Shown: positions 12,496-23,132, numbered from the stretch's first letter. The stretch: 64,000 nt of DNA from Sinonovacula constricta (GCA_007844125.1 CM017555.1:25582998-25646997), one strand, 5' to 3'. Numbers and translations: made by a program. The notes: a model not told the origin generated them from the sequence alone.

Positions 12496-12606
12496 CTTTA
12501 TCACACAAACGGTCACTGTAACCAGATAAACAAATACAAAAATAATCGGTTCCGTCTGAGTTGCATGTTCCGCCGTTCTGACATGGTGAGTTTTTACAAG
12601 GATCTT
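12496..12606 (-). CDS. exon: EGF-like domain 1
   Basis: 111-bp exon, phase 1 to phase 1, with TTCCAG acceptor and GTAAAT donor. One complete EGF domain: EDPCKNSPCQNGGTCNSDG then TDYFCICLSGYSDRLCDKG. Cysteine spacing is C-x4-C-x5-C-x8-C-x-C-x8-C, a textbook EGF pattern. Symmetric 1-1 phase is typical of EGF exons, which can be duplicated or skipped without frame loss. The calcium-binding D-x-D/N-E start of cbEGF domains is only weakly kept. Confidence 0.85.
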
Positions 12607-13103
12607 CTGGAAAAGAAAATCGATTTTTGTTGGATATTGATTGATTTCCACATTCTCTTTTATGAACATATTGACCGCATTGCCTTAGATCGCGTATCTT
12701 TATTACATAATTTTTCACGCAGTAGTATCAACTTATACATGTATTTTCTCTCGCTTCACAACTTTGTTTTAGAGACGATTTTATAAAAATATCTCGATAC
12801 CGCCATTTTTATGTTAACCTGCGACATTGAATGTGACATGTTATAAAGTTTCTTATTTAACATCTGCAGAAATAACATCGTTTTAGTTTTATGTGAACTT
12901 AAAACACTCAGTGGCGGCAAATAAACAATCCCAACCAAGACAGTTCACCCATCCAAGTCCCAAACGATTGTGTGGCTTTACATATTTAATAGTTCATAGC
13001 GTGGTACAATAGAAAACGAAAACATATTAACTTATATCAAGACTTTGATATATCATACTAAATAGAAACAAAACGAATATAAATGCATTTCGTGAACATT
13101 TAC

Positions 13104-13256
13104 CATGTACAGTGATACTTAAGGTTGCAGTGGACGTGAGGCCACCATCTGAAGCCTGTATCGTCAAAACTGTTGGTGAGGCAAGGGATTCCAATCCAGA
13201 CGAGGATTTAACATACACGCAGCCTGAATTATTAACAGCGAAAGTTTCCTGCGGCC
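13104..13256 (-). CDS. exon: C-terminal half of second cadherin repeat
   Basis: 153-bp exon, phase 1 to phase 1, with TTTCAG acceptor and GTAAAT donor. It encodes PQETFAVNNSGCVYVKSSSG, LESLASPTVLTIQASDGG and LTSTATLSITVHG. The pattern F.V..SG.VYV, LE.., ASDGG and T.TL.ITV is that of a cadherin repeat. It directly precedes the EGF exons, so this is the last cadherin repeat before the EGF region. Confidence 0.8.
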
Positions 13257-13339
13257 CTGAAACATGAATATAATGATCATAATAGGAATGTGTTTTTCTT
13301 GCTTCAATAAATAAGAAAGTAAAGCAGATCATTGAGATT

Positions 13340-13620
13340 TAACCCACTGCCAATACGGTGACTGAAATCGCAGAGATCAGTTTTGATCATTACAGTTACA
13401 TCCAGCAATTCCAGTTGAGGCAGTCCATAGACAAATGTCTTGGTAGAACCACCGGCGCACCGCATGTCAGTTGTAAGACCTTCCAACAGAAGTCATTCAA
13501 AGGGGGCTTAAGCCCAGGCGATAGGAGGATTCGCTGTGAGAGAAGTTACGGCGAATCTACAACTACGCCCTATAAGTAATTTTGGGGATCGTAATCTGAA
13601 CGAGAGCCAAAGACCGTTGT
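13340..13620. other. GC-richer intronic block, probable dispersed repeat
   Basis: Lies within the intron between the 75-bp and 153-bp exons. It is GC-richer than its surroundings and partly open on both strands (minus-strand MRCAGGSTKTFVYGLPQLEL). It is not needed by the gene model and lacks cadherin or EGF features. I read it as a dispersed repeat, identity unknown. Confidence 0.3.
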
Positions 13621-13735
13621 TTCATCAGGAGTTTTGTTAACTATTCTGTCTTTCTAAATAGTTTTAGTCTTTTCTTTTAAAACATGCAAACATACGATTT
13701 CTGCTGCAATAAAGCAATGACACAAAAAGTTATAC

Positions 13736-13810
13736 CTGCAATGGCTAGTGTGATGTTATGTAAATCATCCGGATCAAATGCTGTTATCAATTTCTTATTC
13801 ACACAGGATT
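13736..13810 (-). CDS. exon: middle of second cadherin repeat
   Basis: 75-bp exon, phase 1 to phase 1, with TTTCAG acceptor and GTATAA donor. It encodes SCVNKKLITAFDPDDLHNIT and then LAIAG. The A.DPDD box is the cadherin DxD/DADxG-type calcium motif, and LAIAG matches the strand that follows. It joins smoothly with the exons on both sides. Confidence 0.75.
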
Positions 13811-14280
13811 CTGAAATTGATAAAATAAATACAAAACAATTTATGTCATTTTTTGTTTTAGTAAAATGAAAATCTTAATCAATATAGTTAGTAGAGTTTC
13901 AAATGTCTCATCGCTTTTCACTGACTTTGATATGAGAATCTGACGGATTGCTGCATTTATATATTTTCTTACAAACCGTGTACTGACATATAAGTATGAT
14001 TAACCTAATAAATTGTTTTCGTTCAATCTTTATTACATAAGTTGGACAAAAATGATTCTATTCGACATTATTTTAATTCATTCAGGCTAATTGCGCAAAT
14101 TCATTAAATAAATTTAAACATAAACGAGTTATAGCAACTATCAAAATAGTATACCCTTTAAAACATCACGCGCTGTGTCATTCGAAATAATAATGTTGTC
14201 TACCGGTTTTCAGCTTTTAAATGAATTCCGCATACAAATTATATAACGTCTTGTTATAACATGTTATTACGTGTTATTAC

Positions 14281-14414
14281 CATCTTTTCTATTCTTCCAG
14301 ACCTCTCCGTAGTACGTTCTCGTTGTTTCGTTGAATTGTGGCGGGTTATCATTGATGTTTGTTACAATAACCGTTAGTGAGTCACTGGTCGCTGTGGAAC
14401 CAACAGCAACCACT
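14281..14414 (-). CDS. exon: end of cadherin repeat plus Ca-binding linker
   Basis: 134-bp exon, phase 2 in and phase 1 out (donor GTAATA). It encodes VVAVGSTATSDSLTVIV followed by TNINDNPPQFNETT. The NDNPP block is the canonical inter-repeat calcium-binding linker of cadherins, and TYYGEV begins the next repeat. An alternative acceptor 2 bp downstream would give phase 1 and break the frame with the exon before it, so 14,414 is preferred. Confidence 0.8.
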
Positions 14415-14997
14415 CTAAAGTAAATGAGACAAATCAGTATGATACATTAAGAATATGTTTATTCACCTCGAATAATTTTTATCATTTTTAAAGCAGAAAC
14501 TAACAAAAATTTAATTTTCATTCAACTTGAAAACACAAGCTCTATTATGGCGACCGATTTGCATGCGTGTTTTAGATCTTTATGCAATAATGCAGTATAA
14601 ACACTGAATTCAAAGCATATAACGTTTATGAGTTTCATGTATGTGTATTGTATTCATGTACATTGCATTACTTTGAAATTGTTCTCTTTTTCATTTACAT
14701 GATGGTGATTTCTATAAAATAGCTTAAAACAAACTAGACAGCTAGAGATATGTTGAATGGAAAAGTTTTCCTAACTTATTAATAAATAAAAAGGGCTCAA
14801 CTCTTAAAAAAGAATATTCAGTGACTTTTATAATTGCAAGTTTAATCTTGATGCACATATACCATGTAGCATTTCGATTTTTTTTCACGCAAATTAGAAC
14901 AAAATATCATGCCAAAAATATCATAAAATAATTATTGTAATTTAAAATGTTGAGTGTGGAATAACTATTATCTTAGTGTATGCTTACGGTAATTTTA

Positions 14998-14999
<2 letters not shown>

Positions 15000-15067
<68 letters not shown>

Positions 15068-15088
15068 TTTAATATATATATATATATG
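15000..15088. repeat. (AAT)n followed by (AT)n microsatellite
   Basis: About 22 AAT units, then a short AT run, in the intron between the first two visible cadherin exons. Confidence 0.95.
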
Positions 15089-15343
15089 GTAGAAAAGATC
15101 TACATCTACTAACATCCGATATATAATAACATAATATACTCTTAGCTCAGTAGAAATAGATACATGTATATATCAAAACTATATACATGTATTTATCTTA
15201 TAATCTGATGCTGAAATAATTTTAAATGGTTTTATAGCATAGGGAGAGTAAGAAAGTAAAAGAAGAATAATTAACTGTAAGCCGCGCCGTTGGTACGACG
15301 TCGGACTACTTTGAATACTTTAACATCTTGTTGGTGTCTTTAC

Positions 15344-15605
15344 CTGAACTGAAATGTGAACATGGAACATTTCTCGGCATCTAGACCCCATTTGGGAACA
15401 AGTAGTGCATCAGTATTGCTGATGGGAAAGGGTGTTACGTCAGTAGACCCGCATCTAGCGCTGTGTGTACTAAAAAACGGGCTATTTCCGGCAGGGTCAT
15501 TTGCCTGTAGAGCATATATGGTGGTACCGGGGGGTTTATTCTCTGGAAATGTAACTGTCTCTCCTCCAGATGGCGGTGCGATAAAGGAGACAGCTGCATT
15601 AGCGA
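15344..15605 (-). CDS. exon: first visible cadherin repeat
   Basis: 262-bp exon, entered at phase 1 after TTACAG and left at phase 2 before GTAAAG. It encodes the N-terminal strand motif VTFPENKPPGTTIYALQAND (PEN...PPGT and A.D are classic cadherin-repeat features) and the later FPISNTDALLVPKWGLDAEK, ending FTFQF. The acceptor has almost no pyrimidine tract. The frame stays open upstream to an ATG at 15,627 (MILSIITVANAAV), so a short signal peptide with a start here is an alternative, though it lacks a basic n-region. A GGA/AGT trinucleotide repeat begins about 30 bp upstream. Confidence 0.75.
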
Positions 15606-15631
15606 CTGTAATTATCGATAGGATCATCACA

Positions 15632-15728
15632 TTATTACTTCTTCTTCTCCTCCTCCTCCTCCTCCTCCTCCTACTACTACTACTACTACTACTACTAGTA
15701 CAACCACTATAATTATTATTATTATTAC

Positions 15729-15802
<74 letters not shown>

Positions 15803-15905
15803 CTACTTCTGCTGCTGCTCCTACTACTGCCACAACAACTTCTACTACTACTTCTGCTGCTACCACTAATACTACTGCTACTACTAGAAGAAGAAGAACA
15901 AAACG
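15632..15905. repeat. compound trinucleotide microsatellite (CTT/CCT/ACT/ATT)
   Basis: A mosaic of CTT, CCT, ACT and pure ATT blocks, ending in AGAAGA. It starts about 30 bp beyond the acceptor of the first visible cadherin exon. On the minus (gene) strand it is purine-rich just upstream of the acceptor. Confidence 0.95.
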
Positions 15906-16368
15906 AAGAAGAACGAGAAGAACAAGTTTAAGAATTAAACATTAGTACAGAATCGTCCGACTGAAAGTCTAATTACCTTAATTAAAATTTAAAAAATAAT
16001 CTTAATAATGTGCGGTAGTTTTTGTATTTTGATTTTAGTGTTTCGATAACCGCATTCTAGTGCATTGTACAGAAAATTATACGTAAGAAGTAATTTAAAC
16101 TTTTTCGAAAACATTTCTACATTCTTGGCACTTTTGTTTGTCAACAAGATAACATTAAGCTCGAGACTTCAATAAATGTCACGTCTATGTAAAAGAGTGT
16201 CACTATATCAGATACACCTAGAATACTTTGGACTTCCTAAGCTAGTAAGTGCATTCATATATATACCTGGTGTTTGGTTAAACGATGGTATTCAAAAGCT
16301 ATGTAATTAATGTTGTACAACGATGTTAACAAAAGACTTATTGACAAAAGAGAACCAAAATAGAGAAA

Positions 16369-16472
16369 ACATGGTTGGTGCTGAGAATGAGAAGAATATC
16401 TGGTGAGCGAGAAAAGAACATATTTGCGAGCTTTAGCGAGATAAAATTTCTTTTTCTCGGCACCAACCATGT
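16369..16472. repeat. inverted repeat, 19-bp arms
   Basis: Left arm 16,369-16,387 (ACATGGTTGGTGCTGAGAA) and right arm 16,454-16,472 (TTCTCGGCACCAACCATGT) are reverse complements at 18 of 19 positions, about 66 bp apart. The spacer includes GCGAGCTTTAGCGAG. It may be a small MITE-like or foldback relic. Confidence 0.75.
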
Positions 16473-16813
16473 ATCTTGCTTTTTGTCTTTCATATGAAAA
16501 ATAAAAAAAATAATAAAAATAGTAATAAAACGAGGAAGATTGAAGAAAAAATAACGGAAAAACAAAAGCCGCTTTACGCCTTCTTTATGAAGATATGATC
16601 CTCCGTTCAAAATTTTTATTTTTTTTCTCCATATACAAATATATATATAAATGTTTAAAAAATCCATGAATGATTACATAAATCAGCGAAAAAGCATTAA
16701 TTGCACGTCTGATTAAGAGCGTGTGAACATAAGTAATGTGAACAGTGTATATATACGCGTGGTTTAGTCACGTGACCTATTGACTGGATATCACTATGTT
16801 TATCCGGTTAGGT

Positions 16814-16849
16814 TTTATCCTGCACATTTACGTGTGAAAGCAGGATAAA
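16814..16849. repeat. small hairpin TTTATCCTGC / GCAGGATAAA
   Basis: Perfect 10-bp arms with a 16-nt loop. Purpose unknown, perhaps a repeat relic. Confidence 0.6.
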
Positions 16850-16959
16850 TTGCATTATTCAGTGAAAGAATCTTAGTGTTGTGACACATATTAAAGAAGA
16901 AAGTATTTTAAAACAATATATTTGATCATGTTATTCAAATCAAATTTATAATATTAACT

Positions 16960-17172
16960 TGTTTATAACTCCCCAGTCTCCCAGCGCCTGGATTCGTCTC
17001 CCGGTTTGGGCGATGACTATGCAAATCGGACCACGCAATTTTTGCCTTTTCCGCTGGTCCACCGAGTACGGATTTTAAAGATAGAGCAGAAAACGCGCTG
17101 GATTTTCGGCTGTTGTCCATCGCGAGTCCGCCGCGATTCCCCTGTGACGGTCACCGCGGGGGAGCAATAAAA
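16960..17172 (-). other. GC/CpG-rich block, unidentified repeat copy 1
   Basis: Clearly richer in G+C and CpG than its surroundings. Reading the minus strand gives an open stretch MDNSRKSSAFSALSLKSVLG, continuing to GAGRLGSYKQ, but without a proper donor and without a recognised family. Pieces (AAAATCCGT, AAAATTGCGTGG and CCGAT) recur in the same order near 20,585-20,745 in the opposite orientation, so I read it as a dispersed repeat. Confidence 0.4.
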
Positions 17173-17560
17173 TGTTCCTTGAACTCGGCGGGATATTATT
17201 TGTTTGTGTCTTACATGGCTTTTTTTTATTTTTGTTTCATTCAGAACCGTAAGAAAAACAAAAAGTTAATCTTAGCATAAGTCATTAAAAAAAAATTTAC
17301 ACTTTGTTGAGATCATATTCTGCTGTTTAATTGTTTTGACCTAAAAATAACGTGCTTTACGATTAAAGTCAGAATTTAAATGAATTGGCTTACTATTACA
17401 ATACTGTTATTGATCGTATTTTTCGGTTCACTTTATGACCTATGACATAGTAGCAGTCCTAGTTTTAAGTAGATAGAAGTTTGATTTGTTCTGCGACTTT
17501 ATTTCCTTTCTGGTCGTCTGATCTTTTTTCGTTTCTTTGTGTATGTAAAGTAAAATAGCA

Positions 17561-17628
17561 ACACACACACACATGCACGCTCTCACACGTATGCACGCAC
17601 CCGCTCGCGTGCACACACACACGCGCAC
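17561..17628. repeat. (AC)n / CGCACA-rich microsatellite
   Basis: Impure CA repeat with CGC interruptions. Confidence 0.9.
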
Positions 17629-17936
17629 ATAAATGCGTTAACTATTCTATGAAGATATTTGGAAATATGTTAGTAAATAAATTGTATAAAAGTCAAACAT
17701 TTAAATCCGCAGATTCGTTTTCCGATCAATATTATCCTGAAAATTATATAGTGCGACACATACTTATTTTTTCAATGCTAATATACACGTACACATATTT
17801 AATTGACTAAAGAAAAAAAGTCTTAGTCTTAATAATTTTCACAAAAATAATGCTTCGTGAAAGGATAGAAACAAACAAACAACTGTATGCTTAGATAGTA
17901 TGATCCAGGGAATATGTCAAATCTTTAACATTCCAG

Positions 17937-18031
<95 letters not shown>

Positions 18032-18062
18032 AACAACAACAACAGCATCCTTCTCATCATCA
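17937..18062. repeat. (ATC)n then (AAC)n microsatellite
   Basis: About 21 pure ATC units, then about 14 AAC units, with a clean switch between motifs at 18,001. Confidence 0.95.
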
Positions 18063-18144
18063 CGACCACCACCATAATTATCATCATCATTATCATTATT
18101 ATCATCAAATTGATCAGCATTTTAATCACTGTCATAAGAACAAC

Positions 18145-18283
18145 TTTACTACTACTATTAGGATTACTACTATTTTTACTTCTACCAATACCACTACTAA
18201 TACTACTGCTACCTTGACTTCTACTACTACTACTACTTCTTCTACTACTACTTCTTTTACTTCTACTACTACTAATACTATTT

Positions 18284-18349
<66 letters not shown>

Positions 18350-18375
18350 TTACTGCTTCTATCACAACAACAACA

Positions 18376-18439
<64 letters not shown>

Positions 18440-18515
18440 TTATTATTATTACTATTATTATTACTATTACTACTATTATTACTATTATTTTTATTATTAT
18501 TATTATTACTACTTT

Positions 18516-18596
<81 letters not shown>

Positions 18597-18731
18597 AACT
18601 ACTACTACTTCTACTTCTATTAGTACTTCTACCACAACTACTACTTCTAATACTACTACTGCTATTACTATTACTATTATTACTACTATTACTACTATTA
18701 CTATTATTATTATTATTATTATTATTAATAT

Positions 18732-18776
<45 letters not shown>

Positions 18777-18876
18777 AACTACTACTACTACTACAGTACT
18801 ACTACTACTACTTCTACTACTACTACTTTTACTACTACTACTACTACTACTACTGCTGCTTTTTCTACTACTACAC
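18145..18876. repeat. long (ACT)n/(ATT)n compound microsatellite
   Basis: More than 700 bp of ACT blocks broken by ATT, CTT and ACA variants. Because the period is three, it is open on both strands for about 256 codons as poly-Thr/Ile or poly-Val strings; these are not proteins. Confidence 0.95.
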
Positions 18877-18899
18877 AATTTTCCACACAGTAGTACGAC

Positions 18900-20560
18900 C
18901 ACATATGCGACTGAATTTTTAGACTGTGAATGTTTTGTTACTCGGGATTATGGTCACATCACCACGGGAGGTCCGTCATATGTAGGTTAATTGATTGATC
19001 GTAGTAATGTAGACGTGTGCTATGGTTTCCAACATTATTTTATAAGCGGTTATTCTAAGAAATTACATAGATGTTATTTTATAATGCCTATTGTATAATA
19101 TTAAAACAGGATGATGTTAAAAACAACAACTTTTTTAAATTTAAATTTGTCTAAACGAAAATTACTAATACTTGGCTTTAAACGTTAAATGACGACCACC
19201 CATCACAAAAGCTTTTCAACTTATGATAATATTTAGCGTTTGTTATCGTCATAATACAAGATTTGTATTACAAGATAATAAAACAGATACTGCAACATTT
19301 GCATTCACGCGCACACGCTCACGTACGCTCAAATGCATTTAAATAACAAAAATAGACTAAGGCTAATTAAGTCTGATGAAACACGTCTAGCTTTTCGGAA
19401 TGCATATTAGTGACTTTAACACGCTTCATTTTTCGCAAAGATATTAAATAATACCTGCAACTTTAAAACCAAACTTATAATAATTTATAATTTATATTTA
19501 TTTGAAATTTCGCCCATGACTAGCTTATCTACCCGCGCTGGAAGCGAATGAACTTAAGTGTCCAGAATGCATACAATTTATCTCTGAACACCTGACATCC
19601 TTGCGAGGTGTCTAAGTTTGACAGTGTACACGCGTGCTGTCAACATGTGAATATGTTTCTTCAGACAGCTGCGAATGAACTCTGTGCCAAACATAAGATT
19701 GTTATCATTGTACTCAGGACCATCCTGTTAAAATATGCATGCAGAAAAGCTAAAGAAAACTAAAAATACAACCACATACAAAATTGAAACCCATACCCAG
19801 TTTCCCAGTTGAGATTTTTTATGGAATCATTTGACACGGCAGATCGAAAACGAGGCCATACGAAACAGGTCCCCATCTCCGCATATAAAAAAATCGACAA
19901 CATCGCAAATTTTCGATCGCCATGCAAGAGAAGCAACCCTTTGTCGTATTATAAAAGTGTCATACAGTTCTTTAGCTATCCGAAACACGTTTCCTGTCAG
20001 CATAGACCTTTACACATATGTGGGTGTACGACTTTAGCGACTTGAAAATGTTATGTAAACAGCACGTTCATTTACCGGAACATCAGTAAATCGCAGATTC
20101 TGTCAAGTATGGCCCCGTTCTGTATTTTGCGGGTCAAGTGACTCGTTACAATCAGCCGATTGGGAAAATGGTCTATTACATCTACATGTTCTAGTTTCTA
20201 GGCTTCGTCCAAATGCCAGCATGCAGATGATTATAGACATAGTTGCTCATTTAAATACCTTTACGCATATCTGCAGTCACAAAATGTATTATTTCCGTTC
20301 AAATATTTTTTTCAGAGATGACATCTAACTTATGAATTTATCTAAAATTAAACAATACATAAAAGAAATATTTAAGTAAATTTAAAAGTAATATAGACTG
20401 AAAATGTGTTCAAGTAAACAGTGTACATGTGTTTCAACATTAAACAGCTCCAAATTTATAAACAATTCAAAACACGATTTGCTATAACGGGCATGGTACA
20501 TCAAGCAATACTATAATAAGAATAACGAATTCTTAAAATTATAATACAGATTAGTTTTAC
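18900..20560. other. no gene seen; one weak exon candidate
   Basis: AT-rich. On the minus strand, sequence below about 19,728 follows a plausible acceptor (TTTTAACAG) and is open for about 57 codons starting DGPEYNDNNLMFGTEF. No domain is recognised and no donor could be fixed. The frames at 19,809-20,045 (+) are likewise unrecognised. Confidence 0.3.
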
Positions 20561-20584
20561 CATGTGTCGAATTATACAGTGTAA

Positions 20585-20745
20585 AATCTCTGGGTCGACA
20601 GAAAATCAGAGGCGTCGCGGCGACGAGCGGAAAATCATCGCTGTCGGGGAAGAAAATAATCGGCTTTCCGCGCTAATAAAATCCGTGATCGGAGGATATT
20701 GTCAAAATTGCGTGGCCCGATCTATACGTTGGAAGATCATCCAGA
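20585..20745 (+). other. GC-richer block, unidentified repeat copy 2
   Basis: Shares the ordered pieces AAAATCCGT, CGG-GG, AAAATTGCGTGG and CCGAT with the block at 16,960-17,172 in inverted orientation. Probably another copy of one dispersed repeat. Confidence 0.35.
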
Positions 20746-21012
20746 TGACCTGCGGTGCGCTTATTGCTTTTAAACAGGCAATGTTTCATATGTCAATCTC
20801 AGCCAATAATTAGGTGTATGTCACCTTTAAGACTATAATTGCTTTGATGCGAAGTTACGAAACAAGCCAAAACATTTTTCTAGGTTCATTTAAAAACGTA
20901 TTTGTTCAAGACGCATGGATGGCACGTCCGGGTTTATACCCTCGATACATACTTCATTTGCCAACATTTCTTTCACAGCGTTCAAATCGATATGTTCGAA
21001 GCCCAGTAAACT

Positions 21013-21065
21013 TACCTGAGAAAATCATAGGTATTAACAGTATATGCAATCGAATACATGGAAAT
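21013..21065. repeat. direct repeat copy 1 (ACTTACCTGAGAAAATCAT)
   Basis: Shares CTTACCTGAGAAAATCAT and scattered later matches with 23,485-23,533, in the same orientation. Read on the minus strand, both copies end in TTTTCTCAG followed by GTAAG, like an exon end with a consensus donor. Confidence 0.5.
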
Positions 21066-21261
21066 AAAAAAATAATATTTATACGACTATCAAAATAAAC
21101 ATGGTATATCTTTTTAGACAAAAAAACTATATTTACGTACTTAAGGATAAAATGTGTCAATCAAAAGAGACCAATTTCTATCAAAGTCATGTATAAAATG
21201 TGATATTATAGGGCCGTATAATAGTACAAGGACAAATTTGCATGGTAACTATTTATCACGA

Positions 21262-21474
21262 CGTTAACTGACCCGTGGCCAATTAATTTTCACTTGACCA
21301 CCCATTCAATTAGACTTCACCTGACCACCGGTCAGTTAAAATTAGGCTTCATTTGACCACCGGTCATTTAAAATTAGGCTTCATTTGACCACCTGTCAGA
21401 TAACAAAGACTTCATTTGACCCCGGATCAGTAATAAAAAAAATCATTTGACCACTGGTCAGTTAACATTGTACT
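21262..21474 (-). repeat. 32-bp minisatellite, left (inverted) array
   Basis: Units read like CTTCATTTGACCACCGGTCA plus TTTAAAATTAGG. The leftmost partial unit (GTTAACTGACCCGTGGCC) is in the same orientation as the right array, so the orientation flips within this cluster. Confidence 0.8.
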
Positions 21475-22055
21475 TCAGTTCCCGCAAAACACACGTTGCT
21501 AAGGTGTCTCTTTTGTGAACATAAAAATCCTATTATAGTTGTGTTTTTATTTACAATTGCTTTTACCTGTACGAACTGCAGCAACGGCGAATTTAAATGT
21601 GGTTTTGTACCCAGACCCTAAACCCATAAAGAGTATAACATCGAAACGAGAAGGCGACTGTATGAACAGAAAGGTCATAAGGAAATTATGGTGAAAAAAA
21701 TATGCAAGCGACCCCAACATCATTAAAAATAATCCAACACATACTTTATTAAAATTATTATAACTAAATACTAGTTTGCATAGTTATAAATGATACTCTT
21801 CCATCATTTCACATCGGAAAATATACATTATTTTGTGAACTTTCAGGATTAATTTGACATTACAAGATCATCAAATAGCCTAAAACTTAATCGCCTGCTA
21901 ATAAATTATAACGTCATATGCGTCCATGCATGTTATGGCACCATTTATCCACACAAATGTAACAAAGTGTGGGGAATAATGTGTACTCCAAAACTCATTT
22001 GAAGATAACATCTTTTATTTACTAGCGGCACTTATTATAAAATTGGGATAGTACA

Positions 22056-22650
22056 CCTAACTGACTGGTAGTCAAGTGAATTCTGATGTTAACTGACCGC
22101 TGACCAAGTGAATATTGATGTTAACTGACCTGTGGCTAAGTGAACTATGATGTTAACTGACCGGTGGTCAAGAAAATTTTGATATTAGGTGACCCGTGAC
22201 CAAGTGAATTCTGATGTTAACTGACATGTGACCAAGTGAATTCTGATGTCCACTGACCTGTGGCGAAATAAATTCTGATGTAAACAGACCCGTGGCCAAG
22301 TGAATTCTGATGTTAACAGACCCGTGGCCAAGTGATTTCTAATGTTAACAGACCCGTTGCCAAGTGAATGTTGATGTTTACTGACATGTGGAGAAATAAA
22401 TTCTGATGTTAACAGACCCGTGGCCAAGTGAATGTTAATACTAACTGACATGGGACCAAGTGAATTCTGATGTTAACTTACCTGTGGCCAAGTTAATTTT
22501 GACGTTAATTGACCCGTGGCCATGTGAATGTTGATGTTAACTGACATGTGACTAAGTGAATTCTGAAGTTAACTGACCTGTGGCCAAGTGAATGTTGATA
22601 CTAACTGACATGTGCCCAAGTGAATTGTGATGTTAACTGACCGCTTGTTA
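22056..22650 (+). repeat. 32-bp minisatellite, right array
   Basis: About 18 degenerate units of TGTTAACTGACCTGTGGCCA plus AGTGAATTCTGA. Each unit holds a small dyad (TGACC-GG-GGTCA in the best copies). Divergence between neighbours shows that the array is old. Confidence 0.9.
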
Positions 22651-22795
22651 ATGGTTATGATATTTTATTGTGTAGCTAATTATGTTCGTAAAAACACTTC
22701 AAAACTGTATTTAGCTTTGAAAATTACCTTGATATAGTACCAAAAAAAACCTTATATATTTTCTAACTAAATTGCGCTTATCTTCACACCCCTTT

Positions 22796-22992
22796 AAAAT
22801 TGAGACTGGACGATATGGCAGAAACAGAGTTGATAGAAATCTTCGATATTGTACACTTTGTGATAAAAACGACATAGAGGATGAGTATCATTTCCTATTT
22901 GTATGTCCAGCTTACAATTAAATAAGAAAACGCTTTATAAACAAAAAATTCTATCTGCGGCATTCTCACACAAGGAGTTCATCTTGATTACA
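22796..22992 (+). pseudogene. LINE ORF2 3' fragment (Cys/His motif)
   Basis: Reads KIETGRYGRN, then YCTLCDKNDIEDEYHFLFVC and PAYN, a stop, then IRKRFINKKFY. The C-x2-C...H...C arrangement after GRYGRN is the C-terminal motif of LINE ORF2 proteins. It belongs to a different family or subfamily from the LINE at 4-9 kb. Only the last part is present, as expected for a 5'-truncated insertion. It begins about 145 bp after the minisatellite. Confidence 0.75.
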
Positions 22993-23083
22993 ATATTATT
23001 TTTCCTATTTTCACTTTTGTAATTATTGATTTTTACTACATCAAAAATGAACCATTCTTGTAACACTCCATGTAACCACACCA

Positions 23084-23085
<2 letters not shown>

Positions 23086-23132
<47 letters not shown>

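Larger units (their letters stand above)
11638..15605 (-). other. cadherin/EGF cell-surface gene, partial (six exons)
   Basis: Six exons on the minus strand at 15,605-15,344, 14,414-14,281, 13,810-13,736, 13,256-13,104, 12,606-12,496 and 11,763-11,638 join in frame to 861 nt (287 codons). Each junction has an AG acceptor and a GT donor, and phases agree throughout: in at phase 1, then 2, 1, 1, 1, 1 and out at phase 1. The product carries a cadherin repeat, the calcium-binding linker NINDNPPQF, a second cadherin repeat and two six-cysteine EGF domains, in the order of EGF-bearing cadherins of invertebrates. It should be an extracellular calcium-dependent adhesion protein. No stops break it, so it is probably functional. 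It is open at both ends: no secure signal-peptide exon upstream and no transmembrane or cytoplasmic exon downstream is visible. Confidence 0.8.
15906..17560. other. no gene seen; small repeats
   Basis: AT-rich except for a GC-rich block at about 16,960-17,172. Two inverted repeats (16,369-16,472 and 16,814-16,849) are listed separately. No exon with recognisable domain. Confidence 0.4.
21262..22654. mobile_element. foldback-like element: inverted minisatellite arms around a spacer
   Basis: Two clusters of one 32-bp minisatellite lie in opposite orientation on either side of about 580 bp of non-coding AT-rich sequence. The left cluster (about 6 units) reads as the reverse complement of the right one (about 18 units). 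Arms made of inverted tandem repeats are the hallmark of Foldback/Galileo-type DNA transposons. No transposase is visible, so this would be a non-autonomous copy. No target-site duplication could be fixed. Alternative: an old inversion within a plain minisatellite. Confidence 0.5.

Noticed and set aside
12284..12718. A single 144-codon gene on the minus strand
   Set aside because: Only the middle 37 codons are an EGF domain; both sides are intron sequence behind clear splice sites.
18132..18990. Frames of about 256 codons on both strands
   Set aside because: Pure translation of a trinucleotide microsatellite; poly-Thr/Ile and poly-Val strings.
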